From Rhyzopertha dominica (Eukaryota > Arthropoda > Insecta > Coleoptera > Bostrichidae), in the NCBI GenBank assembly GCA_025024175.1, contig QCXZ01000137.1, positions 65,684,911-65,748,910 on the forward strand: a stretch of 64,000 nt of DNA, given 5' to 3'. Made by a program: the position numbers and the translations under genes. Below are positions 57,520 to 64,000 of the stretch, piece by piece; the stretch's first letter is position 1, and each line of letters opens with the position of its first letter. The notes under the pieces are model-generated. The model saw nothing but the letters and a program-made list of their open reading frames with translations, was not told where the DNA came from and did no database searches.

Positions 57520-57945
57520 ATAATTTTCTTAGATCGTCAAAGAAAAATACATAGCTTGAGTCCAGGGTACTACATACATCATTAATAAATACAAGTGAGG
57601 AATAAAATGGGAGGCAAGAGAGAGCCCTGGGAGACTCCAAATGGAATGTCGAATGGCTCAGAAAATCAAAAAATCTAGATTACCAATGGTTTGAAAAATC
57701 TGAATACCCGAAGTATGCATCAACACCTTCCCCGGTGGCAGCAGACAAAAAGCCTTAACTGACAATTCACTTCACGGTCCTTGGTGGAACGTTTTATATA
57801 AATAAAATAGAAGCTTGTGTAAACACATGGACTAATCTTGCAGAAACCCAAGTTGCATCTCGTTGATGATACTGGAAATATGGCATAGCCTCAAACATCT
57901 TAGGGACTGTAGAAAAAATCGAGACAGGTATGTAATTTCCAAAAA
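57520..57945 (-). pseudogene. LINE reverse transcriptase fragment (jockey/CR1-like)
   Basis: Minus strand from about 57945: NYIPVSIFSTVPKMFEAMPY (fingers motif N-Y-R-P-V-S-I), then after decay PFDIPFGVSQGSLLPPILFL (motif G-V-P-Q-G-S..GP-L-LF), VFINDVCSTLDSSYVFFFDD (motif F-A-D-D, with the Ala as Phe). Motif order and spacing are those of non-LTR reverse transcriptases, with the middle shortened. Frames are broken by stops. It faces the mariner fragment. Confidence 0.7.
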
Positions 57946-57969
57946 AACTCTTGAAGATTTGTTTTTACA

Positions 57970-60379
57970 CAGGGTTGGTACTTGATGGTTGTCATATATC
58001 AAACAACCAAGTAAGACTGTTGACTCCAGGCAGCAGCCAAAAGTAAGTCTAGACTCATATCAAAAGTGAGATCGAGACTGACCAGATGATCATCAGCTGT
58101 TATGAGATCAGACGTCGAATTTCACTGTTTTTTGGTATAGTTCAGTATGAGTCAGGTTTGCATAAGTTTGTTTTTAAATTATCATAATATGAAAAGGATG
58201 CAATTATCCTATCCAAGAATCCGATGCCATTTACTGGATTCAAATTGCTGTTGCGTAGCCACTAAGTCAAATACCAGAATACACTCTCACATCAAATTAA
58301 TTATTAAAGAATTCGGACCAACCGAGGCCATCCTGAAAATGTTTGCTAGTCGGTCGAGCAGAAACAATCGATAGTTCGATACAGGCAAAGACATGACAGT
58401 GATGCGGAGTTCGCGGTGGAAAGAAAATTTAAATAATTGCAGACCAAACAGCCTGCCGGCTTCTTTCGTGGTTAATCCTGAATTTTACAAATTAGACTGC
58501 GCTGTCTTTGCTGGGAAACTTTTTCCATCCCCGGTCCTGCTTATAAGTTATTTAATAAACGACATTCCCCCCAAGTTTTACGCTAGAAACTTTATCAAGC
58601 CGTTCAGTTACCGTCAATTTGATAAGGAAATTTTATTGAAATTCCTTTCTAAAAGCATATGCTCCTCACACACGCATTGTTTAGAATTCCTCCGCTGTCC
58701 TGCTACACATACGAGTTCAGAATTCGCTCGGACTGTTTGCTGGTTAAGAAAGCAAATTACACGTGCACTGCAGTAGACACCGCAATTTGCAATGGCACAG
58801 AGGCGGAATTGCATCAATTCCTGTTTTATGGGGTCGGGGTGATCGAAGTGAATTTTCGCTGCAGTACAACACGAACAATTAGATTTGAATTATCCTAAAC
58901 CCCGACGGTGACGATCACGCAGCGTATAGGTTTACAACTACTCGTAAAACTTGATGCGCAGCAGTAAAACAAAATAGCCAATTTACCACTGTTATACTGC
59001 CGAGAATTTCAAACTTGTAATTTACTTTTTTACTGCCACTGGATGCGTCCATACAGAGGGTGTCGCGAAAATACAAGACCGCCAATCCATGCTTTACGAG
59101 GATCATACGATGAGTTAACCTCAAAATGGAACGGCACCAGAATTCAAATGAACTTTTTACACAACAACCTGTCGCCTTTAACAAAACTGGACGTAACAAC
59201 CGTATAATTTATAATAGAACCAAAGGAATTTTTAGCTTTCGGACTGTAATTAAACGCTAACAAAGCATGAAGAGATAAACGCTGTTTAAATAGGCCTCTA
59301 TATTGAGACGTTTTAAAAACACCGACTGCAAAAAACTATATACAGTTTTGGATGATTCGAACATGCCGTTTGGCTCGTTTGGTAATTTGCGTCTGGAATT
59401 CGATAAATAGGATAACCACTTCACGCTACAATACGATTTATAATTACCGATACGTTCGTAACCACTAAAAGACCTGATAGTGCAACTAAAGTTTACAACC
59501 TTGGACACACAATAGGAAATATTTTCTACTTATTTATCTTAGAGAATCAATTAAAATTATTATATTATTTATTTAATATTCATAATGCAATTTAAATTAA
59601 TTCTACTGTCAATAACCTGCGTTTTAAAATATATTTACTGCATCAGAAAAACAAATTAGTGATCATCCATCTTTATTCAGGTAAGTATGTATGGATCTAT
59701 TATTTAGGAGATGCTTGGTTTTTTTCTATTGCTATATTTACACTACTCCGTGATAAATAAATGGCGCAAAATAAACAGCAAATAGAGAAACCTACTATCA
59801 GAAATCCGCAGTGGCATTGCACCGAACTATTAGAACATAAATAGAGTGACAACTCTAAAAAATAAAACAGGGGGGCATATATACGTCACCAGAACAGCTA
59901 AAGAACATTCTGTATAATATTTATGATATAAATTTAATGCACCACATTCGAGAGCTAGATGATTGTAGCAAAACGCATTATTTGTTGGCTGTTGTAATTA
60001 TAAACTAATTTTTCACATTTTGAAAGACTTGAAGTTAGCACCCTTGTTTATAACACATTCTACACTGGTGCTAATGTTTTAAAAACTAAAAAAAATAATT
60101 GATTTAGTTGATAAAATTTTAATTAATAAATGGCTTGGAAGCTTTTGAGCTAACGGCCATTTTCAAATATTATTTAACTATTCTGTGCTCATATATGCAG
60201 TATTTAGTCCACTTCCCTTATTTTTGCAGGCGTTGTAAATTTTAATTGTAAAAATTGCCGGCCTGGGTTAACTTAAAATTTCAGTAGTTTCAATGGTGGT
60301 TTGGACGTGTTAGTTTCTTTTTGGGTACTTACCAAATGTTTTTCTGTTACGCTTAATAGATTCGAAGTAAAAGTGTTAC
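57970..60379. other. No recognisable gene; island with a 127-codon frame
   Basis: About 58380-58930 is balanced in composition and holds a 127-codon plus frame (58393-58776) with overlapping frames on both strands. I see no domain, signal peptide or repeat in it and do not call a gene. The remainder is AT-rich. Confidence 0.35.
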
Positions 60380-60454
60380 AGGTAAACCAAAATGTTGAAG
60401 ACAAAATCATTATTTACCACCCAAATGCAATGTGGCAACCAAAAAGAAACCATT

Positions 60455-60840
60455 TAAAATAGGATTAAAGAACACATTGTGAGTATAAACTCAAATAAAG
60501 TAGAATTTGCTGACCACTGCATTAAAGATAATCATTATTTATGAAAAATTAAATTTTGTTGGGCATTTTGAAACTTAAAAACAAAACATCGGAGAAAACG
60601 TTTAATAAATACGTAAACAGAAATTCCCACGTCCAATACGGCCTGGAATTATAAAGGCAACCTTCAAACCTAGGTCAGAAAAATCTACCACTAGATTTTA
60701 CAACCCCTGTAAAAATAACCAAAGTGGACAGAACCCAGCATATCAGAGTTCAGTACAGGGTTTCATGTTCTTTGAAAATGACCATTAGGTGGAAAGGATA
60801 GTCAGAGCTATCTGATAAAACGTAAAGCACAGCATATTGA
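60455..60840 (+). pseudogene. Penelope-like element C-terminus and 3' region
   Basis: NRIKEHIVSINSNKVEFADH then CIKDNHYL matches the PLE GIY-YIG segment R(I/L)KEH...S-x-FA-x-HC. The following NTxTEIPTSNTA matches the end of the protein. The sequence from 60605 to 60824 recurs at 40045-40256 and includes TGACC-ATTA-GGTGGAAAG, a degenerate hammerhead-like box. Both copies are in plus orientation. Confidence 0.5.
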
Positions 60841-63800
60841 AACAATCAGCAGCAGCATGTTTCCAAGTTATTTATTAATTAATCCAAAGTATTTAACAAT
60901 GAAAGCCCCTTCGAGACCAACTGATTACATTTAACATACATTACGCCTTCCAAACTAGAACCAAAATCACACAAGTATGTTGAAGTAACATGAGACTCTA
61001 GACCTATGCTGTCATATATGAAAGTTGTATTCAGTGTGTCCAAATTCAGCCTAAAATTCTGTGTCATACTGCGAAAGCTAAAGCTGGATCAGATTTAAAA
61101 TATAGCTATATATGTAAAAACCAGAAAGTACCTATTACAAGTAATGCGAAGGCGAGGTTTGGTCGCTCAATTGTTGCAAATACTAATGCAAAGGACATTC
61201 ATTTGTTGTTTAAATGCGATGAATTTGTGAAGATAGAATATTTTTTCTTATGACCAAAAAGTAAAGTCTGAATAATGTATAGCAAATATGTGGCTGAAAA
61301 CATCACACAATAACGGTATTACACTATTTAATACAAAAAAATAGTTACAGAGAAATGGCAAATATTGAGCAATTATTCCTACTTTTCTCATCTGGATACT
61401 CATTTTCTTTATCCACTCAAAGTGTTTTCGCAATCTGGATATACTTCTGAGGGTTAAATTTCTAGCTTCCACTTCAGCCTTCTTGATTAGGGTATATTTT
61501 ATTAAGCTTATTAAGCAACTAAACCATGCGGTGTGAGTTTCTTACCATCAGAGGGTAACCTCTGAAGGCTCTAACTGCGGTTCTCACATACCTAGAGTAC
61601 TACAATAATTATTTCTTCTGGCCAAATACAAAGACATATATAGTAGTAACCTCCGCCAGCAAAACGTTAGTAAACCACCAGGCAAAGGAAGTAAATTAAG
61701 GTTGAACTACTATCACCCATAAATGACCTGAAGAACCATGTTCAACACTTCCGACGTCATTTTAATACAACCTTATAACAACGATACCTATATGTACTGT
61801 GCTTGCTCATACTTTACACCTGTATTTACGTACACGCAATTCTAGGAAGCTACCGACTACTGCACCTGTAAAATGAGTATGATTAATAGCAATGTCCACG
61901 TTTAAAAGTGTGTTCACCTTAGCTACATGTCAATCTGCATGCCTAACAAACACAACTTTTTTTGTGCGCTGAATACCGCGAATTAAGCTCTTTGTGCTGC
62001 TGTCCACTGTGTGACAGCGGAGATGGTTGGACGTAATTGCTCCGATGATCCGCCGATTATTACTTTCGCGTCTGTGTGACCATCGGCATGGGATACTCCA
62101 TGAATCGAACGGCTTATCGAGATTAGTATGCAGGCCGGGGTGGTAGCATATTGGTGTGCTGAAACGATAGAACGTCCACTGGCGAATTAGCCCCCCACGT
62201 GGGCACGCATAATCCGTCAGCATGCACTGACTGACGGATACGACTTTTTGTGTAATTAGCGTGTGCCCTTCATGCACCATTAGAGAAGGTGAGGAGAATT
62301 CTCGTTAAAGCGACCTTCGCTTGCTTGCAAGAATTTGCCGATGATGACTATAGCTGACATAAAAAGAGTGTGAATTAAAACTATTCTAATTAGCTTCTGT
62401 AAATCTAGAACTGACTAAATATAACAGTAAAGGGGCGATTTTACTAAAAAAACATATTTTATAATTAGGAAATAAAATGTTACACAGAATTGAATAAAAC
62501 CAAACGACATCAAGAGATGACGTATGTATAACATGTTTTCAAAAATAATTAAAAAGACCCAAAAATAATTTACTTAAATTGTTAACTAAAACAATTTAGA
62601 CCTACATCAAACCACACACCGCTTTCTAACAGTGACTGGGCGATATAGCTCGCCTAATCCATAAATATGGGATTCACACATCAGTATAATAGCCAGTAAC
62701 TAGCAAATTGCATTATCTATCCTTTCTTTATCTGATTAGCAACACAAAGATCACATATAAATACTTACACGAGTTGTAGTCTGTTTTTATTTCACCTAAC
62801 TACAATTTTATGAGGGGATTGAACAGTTGTGTTGTGGATTGTGTCGAGCATAAATGCAATGCAAAATGTCATACTGAAGGAGATACATACGTTCAGTGAA
62901 ACCAAATTTTATTAATTTAATTTATGGTTAAACAAAATACCGATACATGTCACATGTAACCATCCTATGAAGGGTGGAGTTAAGAAGGCTGAATATGAAA
63001 GTATAGGGTTACAACCAAAAAACGCTGAATAATGCATCAGTTTCCAAAGTCAAGATCTTTAACAACTGGCAAAGGTATATCCATACTTACAAATAGAAAT
63101 AAAGACAACACTATTCTGTCTGGTTGTGTTAGCAACATCAATTTCGTATCAGAGTAAGACAGGTGTTATATTGATGGAACATTCAAATTCTTATCTTTCA
63201 TGAAATTCGCAATGGACGTTATACTCCATTAATTATTTGCTTTTTGCCGAATAAATTACTGTCTACTTACACGACAGCAAAAATCTAATAAATAGCGCAA
63301 AAAGCCAGGGAAAACACTAACTTGACTTTGAAATAACTATTCGTGGTGCACATCAATATGATTTAGCATAAACTTGATATACAAAAATTTAAACTTTAGA
63401 TTTCGGTTCTTTACTTTGAAAGAAACAAATAAAAATGGCTAACGACTTATTGGCTTATCCTGCCTTCCTCCCGAACGAATCAGTGAAGGCTACTTAAAAT
63501 TGGTTACCTGATGGATTAACGAACCGTTCACATTTCCTCCAAACATAAGGGCATAAAATTTTTGCCACTAACCACCAATCACAAATCTTTGTACGTTCGC
63601 TTTTCTGATGAATTCACATCCAAACATTCACATAATAATAACAAATTAGTTAAGATATCAAACGTTTGTATATAGAAAAATCAAACTACTAGCCAAAAAC
63701 GAAGACTAAATGGTTAACTAACAAAACTGTAAGTGAACATGACTTCTTAAAGGTTCGGTCTTTCGGGTATAAAATTAATTAAAGGTTGCTAAGGGTTTAT

Positions 63801-64000
63801 TTTAAATGTAATGTGTATGTGTTTATATATAAGTACGATAATGTATGATCAATTTATATACTGTGTTTTTGCTAATCCTACATATATAAAAAGATGCTTA
63901 TAATTAACAAATATTGCACCAAAATCACAGCCATCTAGATATAACCATAATTAGGAGCATTTAAATTGAGTTTATGGGCATACCTTTATATTCCTAATAA
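60841..64000. other. No recognisable gene; possible non-coding island
   Basis: About 61930-62340 is balanced in composition (a 116-codon minus frame without domain) and includes the palindrome CCCACGTGGG (62194-62203). The remainder is AT-rich with short frames and no element ends that I can support. Confidence 0.4.

Noticed and set aside
58393..58776. 127-codon plus-strand open frame
   Set aside because: No recognisable domain, signal or repeat, and overlapping open frames on both strands in a less AT-rich block explain its length.
61930..62280. 116-codon minus-strand open frame
   Set aside because: Composition-driven; no domain. Listed only as part of a possible non-coding island.
1..64000. 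CRISPR arrays, tRNA, rRNA, bacterial operons
   Set aside because: No spaced identical repeats, no cloverleaf with A/B boxes that I could fold, no ribosomal sequence, and no run of adjacent genes with ribosome binding sites.

Overview
This window looks like gene-poor nuclear DNA from an insect, most likely a beetle (inference). It is AT-rich on both strands, holds a long AAT microsatellite and a few isolated N bases, and has no operons, ribosome binding sites, tRNA, rRNA or CRISPR array that I can support. I recognise no intact host protein-coding gene. What can be read is layered transposable-element fossils plus one nearly complete DNA transposon. The element mix (Penelope-like, Crypton-like, hAT, mariner/Tc1, DD41D-type, THAP, jockey/RTE-type LINEs, gypsy) fits an arthropod. 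The beetle guess is weaker.

Layout. 0-6 kb: a Penelope-like (PLE) GIY-YIG endonuclease end, a 50-bp tandem duplication, a terminal-repeat relic, and a hAT transposase C-terminus split by a 569-bp PLE insertion with a 12-bp target duplication. 7.4-8 kb: a decayed Crypton-like tyrosine recombinase. 11.9-14 kb: an unrecognised 2.05-kb element with short terminal inverted repeats, a degenerate 'GGACATCCCC' minisatellite inside each end and a broken minus-strand gene, itself interrupted by a 206-bp hairpin insertion. 19.4-20.4 kb: a 1.02-kb non-autonomous TA-flanked element. 23.4-24.7 kb: AAT microsatellite and a DD41D transposase fossil. 26-27.3 kb: a LINE with a CCTGA tail, whose 3' end recurs at 33.7 kb. 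30.2-31.7 kb: a complete but dead DD41D element. 36-40 kb: PLE reverse transcriptase, LINE reverse transcriptase and PLE C-terminus fossils. 42.6-43.9 kb: a THAP-domain pseudogene between inverted repeats. 44.4-45.1 kb: a gypsy RNase H fossil. 49-49.6 kb: another PLE. 49.9-52.2 kb: a DD41D transposon with an intact 367-codon transposase and about 275-bp inverted repeats. 53-58 kb: Tc1, PLE, mariner and LINE fossils. 60.4-60.8 kb: a last PLE tail.

Two themes stand out. First, PLEs dominate: eight traces, several with a hammerhead-ribozyme-like motif in the 3' region, and three short copies with one shared architecture (5' extension of 36 to about 41 bp, inverted copy of the 3' end, then the 3' end, with 12-13 bp target duplications). 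Second, the 11.9-14 kb element matches no family I know and is the best candidate for something undescribed. Between the elements lie islands of more balanced base composition without convincing coding potential. They could be conserved non-coding (enhancer) DNA, but this is only inference without a comparison genome.
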